A stretch of DNA of 49,462 nt from Candidatus Brevefilum sp. (GTDB taxonomy: Bacteria; Chloroflexota; Anaerolineae; Anaerolineales; Anaerolineaceae): assembly GCA_029210815.1 (NCBI GenBank), contig JARGGB010000016.1, positions 1-49,462 on the forward strand, read 5' to 3'. The first letter of the stretch is position 1. Each line of letters begins with the position of its first letter. A model generated the notes under the pieces. It was not told the DNA's origin, did no database searches, and worked only from the letters and a program-made list of their open reading frames with translations. The position numbers and the translations under genes are program-made. This document shows positions 42,378 through 49,462 of this stretch, one piece after another.

Positions 42378-42920
42378 CTATCCTTTCCTGAACGGCATTC
42401 CGACTTTTGTTAATAACGCACGAGCCTGATCATCATTCTCAGCCGTTGTCACAATTGTGATTTCCATACCTCGAATTGTCCCGACATCATCGTAATTGAT
42501 CTCAGGGAAAATCAATTGCTCCCGCAAGCCCAGGGTGTAGTTCCCACGTCCATCAAATGAGTCTGCGGAAATTCCACGAAAGTCACGTACACGGGGCAGT
42601 GCAACATTGACCAGACGATCCAAAAACGCCCACATTCGGTCACCACGCAGTGTTACCTTGGTGCCAATCACGCGACCTTCTCGTAATTTGAAGTTCGCAA
42701 TCGATTTTTTGGCTTTGGTAACAACAGGACGCTGACCTGTGATTGTCGTCAAATCCCGTACTGCTTCATCGAGCGCCTTTGGGTTATCGATCGCTTCACC
42801 AACGCCGATATTTAACACAATCTTCTCAATATTCGGGATCTGCATCACATTTTCGAGGTTCAATTCCTCAAAAAGGGCTGGTGCGATCTCTTCCTTATAT
42901 ATTTCTTTTAATCTGTTCAT
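42378..42920 (-). CDS. rplE: 50S ribosomal protein L5
   Basis: 180 residues. [18 protein letters not shown] (4-21), then [13 protein letters not shown] (about 31-43), [20 protein letters not shown] (about 56-75) and the C-terminal [19 protein letters not shown] (about 151-169). It binds 5S rRNA and touches the P-site tRNA. Normal length; 23-nt gap after rplX. Confidence 0.97.
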   Translation of the reverse strand: MNRLKEIYKEEIAPALFEELNLENVMQIPNIEKIVLNIGVGEAIDNPKALDEAVRDLTTITGQRPVVTKAKKSIANFKLREGRVIGTKVTLRGDRMWAFLDRLVNVALPRVRDFRGISADSFDGRGNYTLGLREQLIFPEINYDDVGTIRGMEITIVTTAENDDQARALLTKVGMPFRKG

Positions 42921-42943
42921 TTATAACTCCAAATGGCAATCCA

Positions 42944-43267
42944 CTAATCAATTTTCGTGCCACTGCGTTTTGCAATTCGAACCGGTTTTCCATCTTTCCG
43001 TTCAAGCCGGACTCGAGTGGGCTTGCCGTCCTTAGGATCCACAAGCATCACATTTGAGATCGCAATAGGTGCCTCAAATTCGATCTTACCTGCCGGTATG
43101 GTCTTGCCACCGGACTGCGTCTGGGGTTGATGCTTGATGCGAATATTCACACCTTGAACAACCACACGTGATTCATCCGGAATGACCCGAATAACTTCAC
43201 CCACAGTGCCTTTATCTTTACCGCTGACGACAATAACTCGGTCGCCTTTTCGTATCTTCTGCTTCAT
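42944..43267 (-). CDS. rplX: 50S ribosomal protein L24
   Basis: 107 residues. The KOW motif lies at the start ([20 protein letters not shown], residues 4-23) followed by [14 protein letters not shown] longer reading from 43378 would add 37 residues overlapping rplN and is not credible; ATG 43267 gives the family start MKQKIRKGD. An assembly initiator of the 50S subunit. Confidence 0.97.
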   Translation of the reverse strand: MKQKIRKGDRVIVVSGKDKGTVGEVIRVIPDESRVVVQGVNIRIKHQPQTQSGGKTIPAGKIEFEAPIAISNVMLVDPKDGKPTRVRLERKDGKPVRIAKRSGTKID

Positions 43268-43289
43268 CTCATAACTCCTATTAACCTGG

Positions 43290-43661
43290 CTATAGAACTT
43301 CAGGTGCCAGTGAAACGATCTTGGTGAAGCCCTTTTCACGAAGCTCACGAGCGACAGGCCCAAAGATACGTGATCCACGAGGGTTTACGCCATCATTGTC
43401 GAGGATAACAACAGCATTATCGTCAAAACGTATGCTGGAGCCATCTTCTCGGCGCCACTCTTTTGAAGCCCGTACAATAACTGCCTTCACAATCTCACTC
43501 TTCTTGACAGTGGCTTGAGGTGTGGCACTTTTTACCGTACCAACAACAATGTCACCGACATAGCCGTAACGTTGGCGAGAACTGCCGGTGATGTGAATAA
43601 CCAGCATAAGTTTTGCGCCGGTATTATCGGCAACTTTCATTACAGTTTCTTGTTGAATCAT
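43290..43661 (-). CDS. rplN: 50S ribosomal protein L14
   Basis: 123 residues. [19 protein letters not shown] (1-19) is the L14 start, and [20 protein letters not shown] (about 68-87) and [14 protein letters not shown] (about 97-110) are typical. It sits at the subunit interface. Only 3 nt after rpsQ. Confidence 0.98.
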   Translation of the reverse strand: MIQQETVMKVADNTGAKLMLVIHITGSSRQRYGYVGDIVVGTVKSATPQATVKKSEIVKAVIVRASKEWRREDGSSIRFDDNAVVILDNDGVNPRGSRIFGPVARELREKGFTKIVSLAPEVL

Positions 43662-43664
43662 AGC

Positions 43665-43946
43665 CTAAACTCCTAATTCCTCAACAGTATCGTCTTGAGA
43701 CCGTTCTTCAACTCGTAGGATTTCTTCCACAACCCAATATTTCGTTCGTGAAATTGGCTTACTTTCTACAATTCTCACTTTGTCACCAGGTGTGGCACCA
43801 AGCTCATCGTGTACTTTAAATGTTTTTGCTGTCCGGACAACCTTACGATATAAAGGGTGCCTGAAAACGCGTTCCACTTCAACCACAACGGTTTTCGCCA
43901 TCTTATTACTGACAACAGTTCCAACCAATCGACGTCGATTGTTCAT
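43665..43946 (-). CDS. rpsQ: 30S ribosomal protein S17
   Basis: 93 residues of OB fold. RRLVGTVVSNKMAKTVVVEV (5-24) and then HPLYRKVVRTAKTFKVHDE with GDKVRIVESKPISRTKYWVV (about 54-73) match S17. Its ATG overlaps the rpmC stop by 4 nt, so it is coupled to it. The C-terminal tail is slightly longer and acidic. Confidence 0.97.
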   Translation of the reverse strand: MNNRRRLVGTVVSNKMAKTVVVEVERVFRHPLYRKVVRTAKTFKVHDELGATPGDKVRIVESKPISRTKYWVVEEILRVEERSQDDTVEELGV

Positions 43947-44158
43947 GCTTCACTCTCCTCAGCCGTCTCAGCCAATTGTCGTTCTCTCATGATGGTCTCC
44001 ATCCGAGCAATATCCCGACGCACAACACGAATTCTGGTGGTATCGGTTAACTGACCGGTGATCGTTTGGAATCTCAGGTTCAGCAACTCGTGACGAGCCT
44101 CCGTAAGCTGTTCTTCTAATTCAGCATCTTTTAATTTACGAATTTCTGCTGCTTTCAT
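43943..44158 (-). CDS. rpmC: 50S ribosomal protein L29
   Basis: 71 residues in two helices: MKAAEIRKLKDAELEEQL (1-18) and ELLNLRFQTITGQLTDTTRI (about 24-43), then RVVRRDIARMETIMRER. It lies near the exit tunnel where trigger factor and SRP bind. It starts 2 nt after rplP and overlaps rpsQ. Confidence 0.97.
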   Translation of the reverse strand: MKAAEIRKLKDAELEEQLTEARHELLNLRFQTITGQLTDTTRIRVVRRDIARMETIMRERQLAETAEESEA

Positions 44159-44160
44159 TA

Positions 44161-44583
44161 TTACGCTTCTCCTGCCACATCACGCGAGACGATCTTTGTC
44201 TTCACGGATAATTTATATTTTGCACGGAGGAGCGCCTCTTTGGCGGTTTCCGGATCCGTGCCGCCTACTTCAAACATAATACGACCTGGTTTGACAACTG
44301 CAACCCAGTATTCTACGGGGCCTTTACCCTTACCCATTCGGGTTTCTTGAGCTCGCTTGGTATAAGGTTTGTCCGGGAAAATTCGGATCCACACCTTACC
44401 ACGTCGTTTCATTTCATGGACGATCGCACGACGTGCAGCCTCAATTTGTCGAGCACTGACCCAACCTGGCTCTAAAGCCTGTAAGCCATATTCTCCAAAG
44501 GAGACTTCAGAGCCGCGGTAGGCTTTACCCGTCATGCGTCCCCGCATTTGCTTACGATACTTCACTCGTTTTGGCATTAACAT
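44161..44583 (-). CDS. rplP: 50S ribosomal protein L16
   Basis: 140 residues. [20 protein letters not shown] (1-20), the conserved [20 protein letters not shown] (about 52-71) and [20 protein letters not shown] (about 84-103). It helps place A-site tRNA in the peptidyl-transferase centre. A 45-nt gap separates it from rpsC. Confidence 0.98.
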   Translation of the reverse strand: MLMPKRVKYRKQMRGRMTGKAYRGSEVSFGEYGLQALEPGWVSARQIEAARRAIVHEMKRRGKVWIRIFPDKPYTKRAQETRMGKGKGPVEYWVAVVKPGRIMFEVGGTDPETAKEALLRAKYKLSVKTKIVSRDVAGEA

Positions 44584-44628
44584 AATGACTTCCTCACTAA
44601 CTGCCGGACGCCCTTGCCGGCATGCTAA

Positions 44629-45306
44629 TTACTCGCTGACGTAGACACCTTCAGTGGATTCTGCTTCCTCTTCCACCTGAGGCATGATCTCACCTTTATA
44701 AATCCAAACCTTGACACCAATTTGTCCATAGGTTGTCAGGGCTTCTGTTTGGGCGTAATCAATATCGGCACGGAGCGTCTGCAAAGGCACACGTCCCTCT
44801 CGCAGCCAAACACTGCGGGACATTTCAGCGCCGCCTAAACGGCCGGAAACCATCACCTTGACGCCTTCAGCGCCCTGGCGCATTCCTTGCTGAATTGCAC
44901 GCTGCATCGCTCGTCGATAGCTGATTCGGCGAACAAGCTGACCTGCAATATTTTCAGCGACAAGATAAGCATCCAGATCGGGTGTCTTGATCTCTTTGAC
45001 TTCAAGATCAATCTTCTCGCCTGTGAGAGCTTCCAAATCACTTCGCAGATCTTTTACATTTTCGCCGCCGCGCCCGATCAAAATACCAGGTTTTGCGGTG
45101 TGGACAAAAATTTTCACTTTGCCAGGAAAACGTTCGATTTGAATATCAGAAACGCCTGCTCGGTCATTTTTCTCGCGGATCAATTTGCGGATCGCAAGAT
45201 CCTGATGCAGTTGATTTTGAAAATCGATGCCTTCTGCATACCAGCGTGCTTTCCAAGGCTTATTAATTCCTAATCGAAATCCAGTCGGATGTACTTTACG
45301 ACCCAT
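44629..45306 (-). CDS. rpsC: 30S ribosomal protein S3
   Basis: 225 residues. MGRKVHPTGFRLGINKPWKA (1-20), a KH domain (GILIGRGGENVKDL, about 77-90) and the C-terminal domain GVKVMVSGRLGGAEMSRS (about 147-164). It guards the mRNA entry channel. The C-terminus is a short acidic tail. Gap of 42 nt after rplV. Confidence 0.98.
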   Translation of the reverse strand: MGRKVHPTGFRLGINKPWKARWYAEGIDFQNQLHQDLAIRKLIREKNDRAGVSDIQIERFPGKVKIFVHTAKPGILIGRGGENVKDLRSDLEALTGEKIDLEVKEIKTPDLDAYLVAENIAGQLVRRISYRRAMQRAIQQGMRQGAEGVKVMVSGRLGGAEMSRSVWLREGRVPLQTLRADIDYAQTEALTTYGQIGVKVWIYKGEIMPQVEEEAESTEGVYVSE

Positions 45307-45348
45307 AATTACTCCTGGCTCTTCTCAATAATAGTATCCAGCATTTCT

Positions 45349-45690
45349 TTACTCCATTTCTCGCAAGACCACTGTGACGTGAGACTTTCGTCGCAGTATC
45401 GGCTTGAATCTGCCTCGTGCTCCAAAACGCCGCCATTTCCGGGTAGGCGCTTCATCTGCAAAAATCGTGTGCACATACAGATCATCTCTTGAGACACCAA
45501 AGTTTTCCTCTGCATTGGCAATTGCTGATTGGATCAGCTTATGAACCGGTTTTGCAGCTTTGTTTGGTGTAAACTTCAAAATTGTCAACGCCTCTTCCAC
45601 AGGTTTACCACGGACCAGATCAACCACAAGACGGGCTTTCTGGGCTGACGTATCAAGATTGCTTAATTTCGCTCGAATATCAGTAGCCAT
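45349..45690 (-). CDS. rplV: 50S ribosomal protein L22
   Basis: 113 residues. AQKARLVVDLVRGKPVEEAL (17-36), the beta-hairpin that lines the exit tunnel (FADEAPTRKWRRFGARGRFK, about 77-96) and the C-terminal HVTVVLRE. The tunnel loop looks normal, without a macrolide-type insertion. It lies 15 nt after rpsS. Confidence 0.97.
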   Translation of the reverse strand: MATDIRAKLSNLDTSAQKARLVVDLVRGKPVEEALTILKFTPNKAAKPVHKLIQSAIANAEENFGVSRDDLYVHTIFADEAPTRKWRRFGARGRFKPILRRKSHVTVVLREME

Positions 45691-45705
45691 TTCTTATCAC
45701 CCTTC

Positions 45706-45993
45706 TTATTTATTGGCGCGCTTTTCAGCTCGTCCAGCGACAACGTGGCCACGGAAAAATCGTGTTGGGGCAAATTCACCCAGGCGATGACCGACCATGT
45801 TTTCCGTGATGTAGATCGGCACATGACGACGTCCATCATGAACGGCAATGGTATGACCTACCATCTGGGGGAAAATCGTACTGGCACGACTCCAGGTGCG
45901 GATAACTTTCTTTTCACCTTTGTCGTTCATTGTTTCGATTTTTTTCAATAACTTCGGGGCGATATAGGGCCCCTTCTTCAGCGATCGCGACAT
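45706..45993 (-). CDS. rpsS: 30S ribosomal protein S19
   Basis: 95 residues. [20 protein letters not shown] (1-20), then [20 protein letters not shown] (about 31-50) and VTENMVGHKLGEF-type segment (here [20 protein letters not shown], about 62-81). It binds S13 at the head of the 30S subunit. A 32-nt gap follows rplB. Confidence 0.98.
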   Translation of the reverse strand: MSRSLKKGPYIAPKLLKKIETMNDKGEKKVIRTWSRASTIFPQMVGHTIAVHDGRRHVPIYITENMVGHRLGEFAPTRFFRGHVVAGRAEKRANK

Positions 45994-46025
45994 AATTGCG
46001 TCCTCTTTCTCGCTATAATAATCGG

Positions 46026-46871
46026 TTACTTACGTCGCCGTTTCGCTTGAGAGCGATGGCGAACAATGTACTTGTCTGTTCGTTTGTTATGACGGGTCTT
46101 CTTGCCTAAAGTGGGTTTACCCCATGGGCTCTTCGGACTGGGCATACCAATGGGTGATCGACCTTCCCCACCACCATGTGGATGGTCGCGTGGGCTCATC
46201 GCAGAACCGCGCACCTCAGGACGCCGACCCATATGGCGCTTGCGTCCAGCTTTGCCAAGTTTTATGTTTGAATGATCCACATTGCCTACCTGGCCAATGG
46301 TTGCTCGGCAATTTTGCAAAACAAGTCTGACCTCACCCGATGGCAATCGTACCTGTGCATATTTACCTTCTTTTGCAAGCAGTTGCGCTGAGGTTCCTGC
46401 TGAACGGACCATCTGGCCGCCCTTTCCGGGCTGCAATTCAATATTGTGAATTGTTGTACCGACAGGAATGTTCGCCAGGACCATGCTGTTGCCAGGACGA
46501 ATATCGGCAACCTCACCGGATAAAACCTTATCGCCAACCATCAAGCCAACAGGAGCAACAATGTAGCGCTTCTCGCCGTCTGCATAATGCAATAAAGCTA
46601 AACGGGCAGTCCGGTTTGGATCATATTCAATGGCGGCAACTTTTGCAGGTATTTCGAGCTTATCCCGCTTGAAATCAACCAATCGAATATGTCGCTTATG
46701 GGCACCACCACGATGGCGCACAGTTATACGGCCGTACATGTTTCGTCCAGAACGCTTTTTCAATGGAACAATTAATGAACGTTCCGGCGTTGTCTTGGTA
46801 ATCTCTTCAAAAGTGTAGCTTGTCTTATGACGAGTACCGGGTGTTTTTGGTTTATATACTTTTACTGCCAT
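46026..46871 (-). CDS. rplB: 50S ribosomal protein L2
   Basis: 281 residues. Conserved blocks include [19 protein letters not shown] (about 42-60), the central KOW-like region and the C-terminal [20 protein letters not shown] (about 225-244), whose His is close to the peptidyl-transferase centre. Its ATG overlaps the rplW TAA by one base (TAATG), so it is translationally coupled. Confidence 0.98.
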   Translation of the reverse strand: MAVKVYKPKTPGTRHKTSYTFEEITKTTPERSLIVPLKKRSGRNMYGRITVRHRGGAHKRHIRLVDFKRDKLEIPAKVAAIEYDPNRTARLALLHYADGEKRYIVAPVGLMVGDKVLSGEVADIRPGNSMVLANIPVGTTIHNIELQPGKGGQMVRSAGTSAQLLAKEGKYAQVRLPSGEVRLVLQNCRATIGQVGNVDHSNIKLGKAGRKRHMGRRPEVRGSAMSPRDHPHGGGEGRSPIGMPSPKSPWGKPTLGKKTRHNKRTDKYIVRHRSQAKRRRK

Positions 46872-47176
46872 TACTCCACCCCTTCAAAAATCGGGATGCG
46901 CTCGCCTTCAGCCAGGGTCACGATTGCTTTTTTATAAGCGCTTGAGCGAGTCCGCATTCGACGGTTTCGCATGCTTCGTGATTGTTTGGCGGGCACGATC
47001 ATTACATTTACTCGCTCTACCTTGACATCGAAAATCGTTTCAACTGCATCTTTAATGCTTGTTTTTGTCGCATCAAGATCAACTTCAAACACATATTGAT
47101 TCAGATATGAAGACTGATAATTCGACTTCTCGGTGACGATCGGTCGGCGGATGATGTCAAATACTGATTTTTTCAT
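46871..47176 (-). CDS. rplW: 50S ribosomal protein L23
   Basis: 101 residues. [16 protein letters not shown] (6-21), [20 protein letters not shown] (about 28-47) and [17 protein letters not shown]. It is the docking site for trigger factor at the exit tunnel. It begins 13 nt after rplD. Confidence 0.97.
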   Translation of the reverse strand: MKKSVFDIIRRPIVTEKSNYQSSYLNQYVFEVDLDATKTSIKDAVETIFDVKVERVNVMIVPAKQSRSMRNRRMRTRSSAYKKAIVTLAEGERIPIFEGVE

Positions 47177-47189
47177 GATTCCTTCCTAC

Positions 47190-47819
47190 CTATCCGAGAT
47201 AACTTTCGATTACATCCAATGACGCAACGGGCATGACAATATTCTTATAACCCAAAAGATCACGGATATTCAAATAACTAGCTATCAGGGTCTTTACATT
47301 GGCGAGGTTGGCACAAGCCTTTTTTACATCGCTGTATTCCGGGCTGTTTTCCGGGATCACCAATAAAACGGTGCTCTCGCCTGCAACTGCCTTGAATACT
47401 TCTGCCATTTTACGGGTCTTCACTTCATCCAATTTGAACTCATCCATCATGATGATTTCGCCTTCTGAAGCTTTTACTGTTAAAGCAGACCGTAAAGCAG
47501 CCCTGCGCATCTTTTTAGGCATTGCCTTTTCGTATGAGCGTGGTTTGGGGGTAAAAATTTTACCGCCGCCAACCCATTGCGCAGCTCGGATAGAGCCTTG
47601 CCGGGCACGCCCTGTACCTTTTTGGCGCCAGGGTTTACGACCACCACCGGAGACTTCACTGCGACCTTTTGTCGAATGCGTCCCAAGGCGGCTGTTAGCC
47701 ATCTGCCTGACATATGCCTGATGCATCAAATCAACTTTTACTGGGGCTTCAAAAATTGCAGCAGGTAGATCTACCGTGCCGACTTTTTTACCCTGCATGT
47801 TGAAGACATCAACTTCCAT
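47190..47819 (-). CDS. rplD: 50S ribosomal protein L4
   Basis: 209 residues. The loop that reaches into the exit tunnel is present ([20 protein letters not shown], about 48-67, then [18 protein letters not shown]). In gamma-proteobacteria L4 represses the S10 operon by binding its leader; here a structured leader lies two genes upstream, before rplC, making L4 and L3 obvious candidates for such feedback. Confidence 0.98.
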   Translation of the reverse strand: MEVDVFNMQGKKVGTVDLPAAIFEAPVKVDLMHQAYVRQMANSRLGTHSTKGRSEVSGGGRKPWRQKGTGRARQGSIRAAQWVGGGKIFTPKPRSYEKAMPKKMRRAALRSALTVKASEGEIIMMDEFKLDEVKTRKMAEVFKAVAGESTVLLVIPENSPEYSDVKKACANLANVKTLIASYLNIRDLLGYKNIVMPVASLDVIESYLG

Positions 47820-47862
47820 GATTACTCAACTCCCATTACTGGCTATCGCCCAACCGGGCTTC

Positions 47863-48492
47863 TTATTGTTTCCGGGCAGGCTTGATCACAACCATGCCGC
47901 CCCTTGGGCCTGGCACGGAGCCATCAACTGCTAATAAATTACGTTCCGGGTCTACCAACACCACGCGAACATTCGACGATGTCACGATCTCGTTTCCCAT
48001 TCGCCCAGGGCCACGTTTGCCTTTCCAAACACGACCGGGGGTCGTGCCGGAGCCCAGGGAACCGGGTGCGCGCCATCGGTCTGACTGACCGTGTGTTTTC
48101 GGACCACCTGCAAAACCATAGCGTTTCACCACACCGGCGAAACCCCGGCCCTTGCTGGTTCCGACAATATCTACATGTTCGTCCTTCTCAAAGACATCAG
48201 CCTTAAGCTGGTCGCCTTCTGAGACGTCCGGTGATTTCGTCTTAAATTCTCGTAGTACTTTTAATGGTGGCAAATTATTGCGTTTGAGGTGACCAAGCTC
48301 CCCCCCAGTTAAACGATCAGGCTTCACCTCTTCAAACCCAATTTGAACCGAAGTATAACCATCCTTTTCATCGGTCTTAACCTGGGTTACATAACAAGGC
48401 CCAGCTTCGATGAGTGTTACCGGGAACGCAGCCCCATTTTCATCGAAAACCTGGGTCATACCAACTTTTCGTCCAATCAGCCCTTTAAACAT
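47863..48492 (-). CDS. rplC: 50S ribosomal protein L3
   Basis: 209 residues. MFKGLIGRKVGMTQVFDENG (1-20), the central extension (KRYGFAGGPKTHGQSDRWRA, about 123-142, with the Gln that is methylated in some species) and PGRVWKGKRGPGRMGNE (about 152-168). An assembly initiator near the peptidyl-transferase centre. AACAGGAG lies 8 nt upstream. It is preceded by an unusual 288-bp gap with its own promoter. Confidence 0.98.
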   Translation of the reverse strand: MFKGLIGRKVGMTQVFDENGAAFPVTLIEAGPCYVTQVKTDEKDGYTSVQIGFEEVKPDRLTGGELGHLKRNNLPPLKVLREFKTKSPDVSEGDQLKADVFEKDEHVDIVGTSKGRGFAGVVKRYGFAGGPKTHGQSDRWRAPGSLGSGTTPGRVWKGKRGPGRMGNEIVTSSNVRVVLVDPERNLLAVDGSVPGPRGGMVVIKPARKQ

Positions 48493-48665
48493 ATTCGATA
48501 TTCTCCTGTTACAAATTATTTTGACGAGACTGTCAGCCTGGGCACGGCTGCATCATCTCCGACCGCAGCACAGTCAACCTTTCCTCCGCGACCCTTCCGT
48601 ATTCTTTGGGACTACGGCAAGAAATGTTCTTATGCCACCTTAAAAGTTGGGCTTTAAGCCCAAAC
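48493..48665 (-). ncRNA. Candidate structured ribosomal-protein leader upstream of rplC
   Basis: On the minus strand, from a predicted start near 48665, several paired elements appear in order: TTGGGCTT/AAGCCCAA at the 5' end (48647-48663), GGC-AAGAA/TTCTT-GCC (48616-48636), CCGTA/TACGG (48597-48617; it shares two bases with the previous stem, so the two compete or stack), then GACTGT/ACAGTC (48575-48570 with 48533-48528) enclosing GCTGC/GCAGC and the alternative CAGCC/GGCTG (48534-48550). The ribosome site follows about 30 nt later. No T-tract terminator is seen, so control of translation or RNA stability is more likely. Confidence 0.55.
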
Positions 48666-48671
48666 CTGCCT

Positions 48672-48700
48672 ATTTTACCATCTTAAGGTAAGTTTGCCAA
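48672..48700 (-). promoter_or_regulatory. Strong internal promoter before rplC
   Basis: Read on the minus strand: TTGGCA (48700-48695), a 17-bp spacer and TAAAAT (48677-48672), both 5/6 matches to consensus. It starts a transcript near 48665 independent of tuf-rpsJ, covering the rest of the superoperon. Confidence 0.7.
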
Positions 48701-48780
48701 GTATCAATTTTTATTGATTCCCTGCAGTTGAATTTCAATTTTGTCGAAATTCAGCTTCAGACAACCTTACGACACAAATG

Positions 48781-49089
48781 CTAAATCTTAATTTCGATAT
48801 CGACGCCAGCCGGCAAATTCAGGCGCATCAACATATCAATGGTTTTTGAGTCTGGGTCCATAACATCAATCAAACGATTGTGGGTTCGAATCTCAAAATG
48901 CTCCTGCGAGTCTTTATCGATAAATGGTGAACGCATCACTGTAAATCGTTCAATTTTGGTCGGTAAAGGTACCGGACCAGCAACCTGTGCGCCGCTGCGC
49001 TCAGCTGTTTCCACAATCCGCCTTGCAGATTGATCGATGACTCGATGATCATAAGCCTTCAGACGTATACGAATCTTTTGTTTTGCCAT
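48781..49089 (-). CDS. rpsJ: 30S ribosomal protein S10
   Basis: 102 residues. [20 protein letters not shown] (4-23), then [20 protein letters not shown] (about 38-57) and the C-terminal [21 protein letters not shown]. Besides the ribosome it is NusE in antitermination in well-studied bacteria. It lies 19 nt after tuf, and 288 nt before rplC; in most bacteria that second gap is only a few tens of bases. Confidence 0.98.
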   Translation of the reverse strand: MAKQKIRIRLKAYDHRVIDQSARRIVETAERSGAQVAGPVPLPTKIERFTVMRSPFIDKDSQEHFEIRTHNRLIDVMDPDSKTIDMLMRLNLPAGVDIEIKI

Positions 49090-49108
49090 AATTTATTCCT
49101 AATAAACC

Positions 49109-49462
49109 TTACTCAATAATCTTTGAGATAACGCCAGCGCCTACCGTCAGACCACCTTCACGGATAGCGAACTGTGAACCGTTTTCCAAAGCCACAGGCA
49201 CAATCAGCTCTACTTCAATGGTCACACGATCGCCAGGCAATACCATCTCAACACCTTCCGGCAATGTCACCGTTCCGGTCACATCCATCGTCCGGATGAA
49301 GAACTGCGGTCGATAGCCGCTGAAGAACGCACTGTGTCGTCCACCTTCTTCTCGGGTTAAGACGTACACTTCACCTTCAAACTTGGTGTGCGGGGTGATG
49401 CTGCCTGGTTTGGATACAACCATACCGCGCTCCACCTCATCTCGACCAATACCGCGCAGCAG
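49109..49462 (-). CDS. tuf: Elongation factor Tu, C-terminal part (cut by window edge)
   Basis: The last 117 residues of EF-Tu, which brings aminoacyl-tRNA to the ribosome. The frame is open to the window edge, starting [20 protein letters not shown], then domain 3 with [20 protein letters not shown] and [18 protein letters not shown]; it ends [15 protein letters not shown]. The GTP-binding domain lies outside the window. It forms tuf-rpsJ with the S10 gene. Confidence 0.97.
   Translation of the reverse strand: MLRGIGRDEVERGMVVSKPGSITPHTKFEGEVYVLTREEGGRHSAFFSGYRPQFFIRTMDVTGTVTLPEGVEMVLPGDRVTIEVELIVPVALENGSQFAIREGGLTVGAGVISKIIE

Noticed and set aside
42944-43378. Long N-terminal extension of L24
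   Set aside because: The added 37 residues overlap rplN and have no similarity to L24; the family start is at 43267.

Overview
The window looks like the chromosome of a non-photosynthetic, anaerobic bacterium of the Chloroflexota, most likely class Anaerolineae. This is an inference from gene content: a sodium-pump-type biotin decarboxylase, fused amino-acid permease/UspA proteins, FemAB/CelD-type acetyltransferases, lipoproteins with Thr/Pro-rich linkers, and zinc-ribbon forms of S4, S14 and L36. No 16S rRNA or other decisive marker is present. I see no prophage, defence island, CRISPR array, IS transposase or tRNA gene. It is mainly a housekeeping chromosome segment.

Layout. (a) 1-3400, minus strand: a four-gene Na+-translocating decarboxylase operon (carboxyltransferase, OadG-type subunit, biotin carrier, OadB-type membrane pump cut by the window edge). 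(b) 3488-7050: a terminator, a large membrane protein with a degenerate PP2C-like domain and probably a beta-propeller ectodomain, and a divergent FemAB/CelD-like acetyltransferase; the two genes share a strikingly symmetrical divergent promoter. (c) 7065-13087: a 15-bp tandem repeat, then the heat-shock cluster hrcA-grpE-dnaK behind a perfect CIRCE operator, followed by dnaJ-prmA with its own CIRCE-free promoter. (d) 13150-23345: envelope and accessory genes (PPK2, an M20 hydrolase with an odd lid domain, a CtpA-like S41 protease, a YugP-type zinc peptidase, a TspO-like membrane protein, a NodB-type deacetylase lipoprotein, a tocopherol-cyclase-family protein, a head-GIN adhesin-like lipoprotein and small membrane proteins), ending in a 380-bp array of MITE-like inverted repeats. 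(e) 23346-31786: a HIT hydrolase, xseA-xseB, a DUF212 phosphatase-like protein, an APC permease-UspA gene split by a one-base frameshift, murJ and mazG. (f) 31816-49462, minus strand: the long ribosomal superoperon, read tuf-rpsJ-[leader]-rplCDWB-rpsS-rplV-rpsC-rplP-rpmC-rpsQ-rplNXE-rpsNH-rplFR-rpsE-rpmD-rplO-secY-adk-map-rpmJ-rpsMKD-rpoA-rplQ-truA-rplM-rpsI. infA, often found between map and rpmJ, is not there.

The most interesting non-gene signals are a strong internal promoter plus a roughly 170-nt structured leader between rpsJ and rplC (a candidate ribosomal-protein regulatory RNA), a near-mirror bidirectional promoter at 5988-6017 that implies a leaderless mRNA, the short inverted-repeat elements at 22885-23264, and the permease frameshift at about 27213. 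I did not find an obvious new multi-gene system; the rplC leader is the best candidate for something undescribed. All RNA folds and promoters were found by eye, without energy calculation or alignment.
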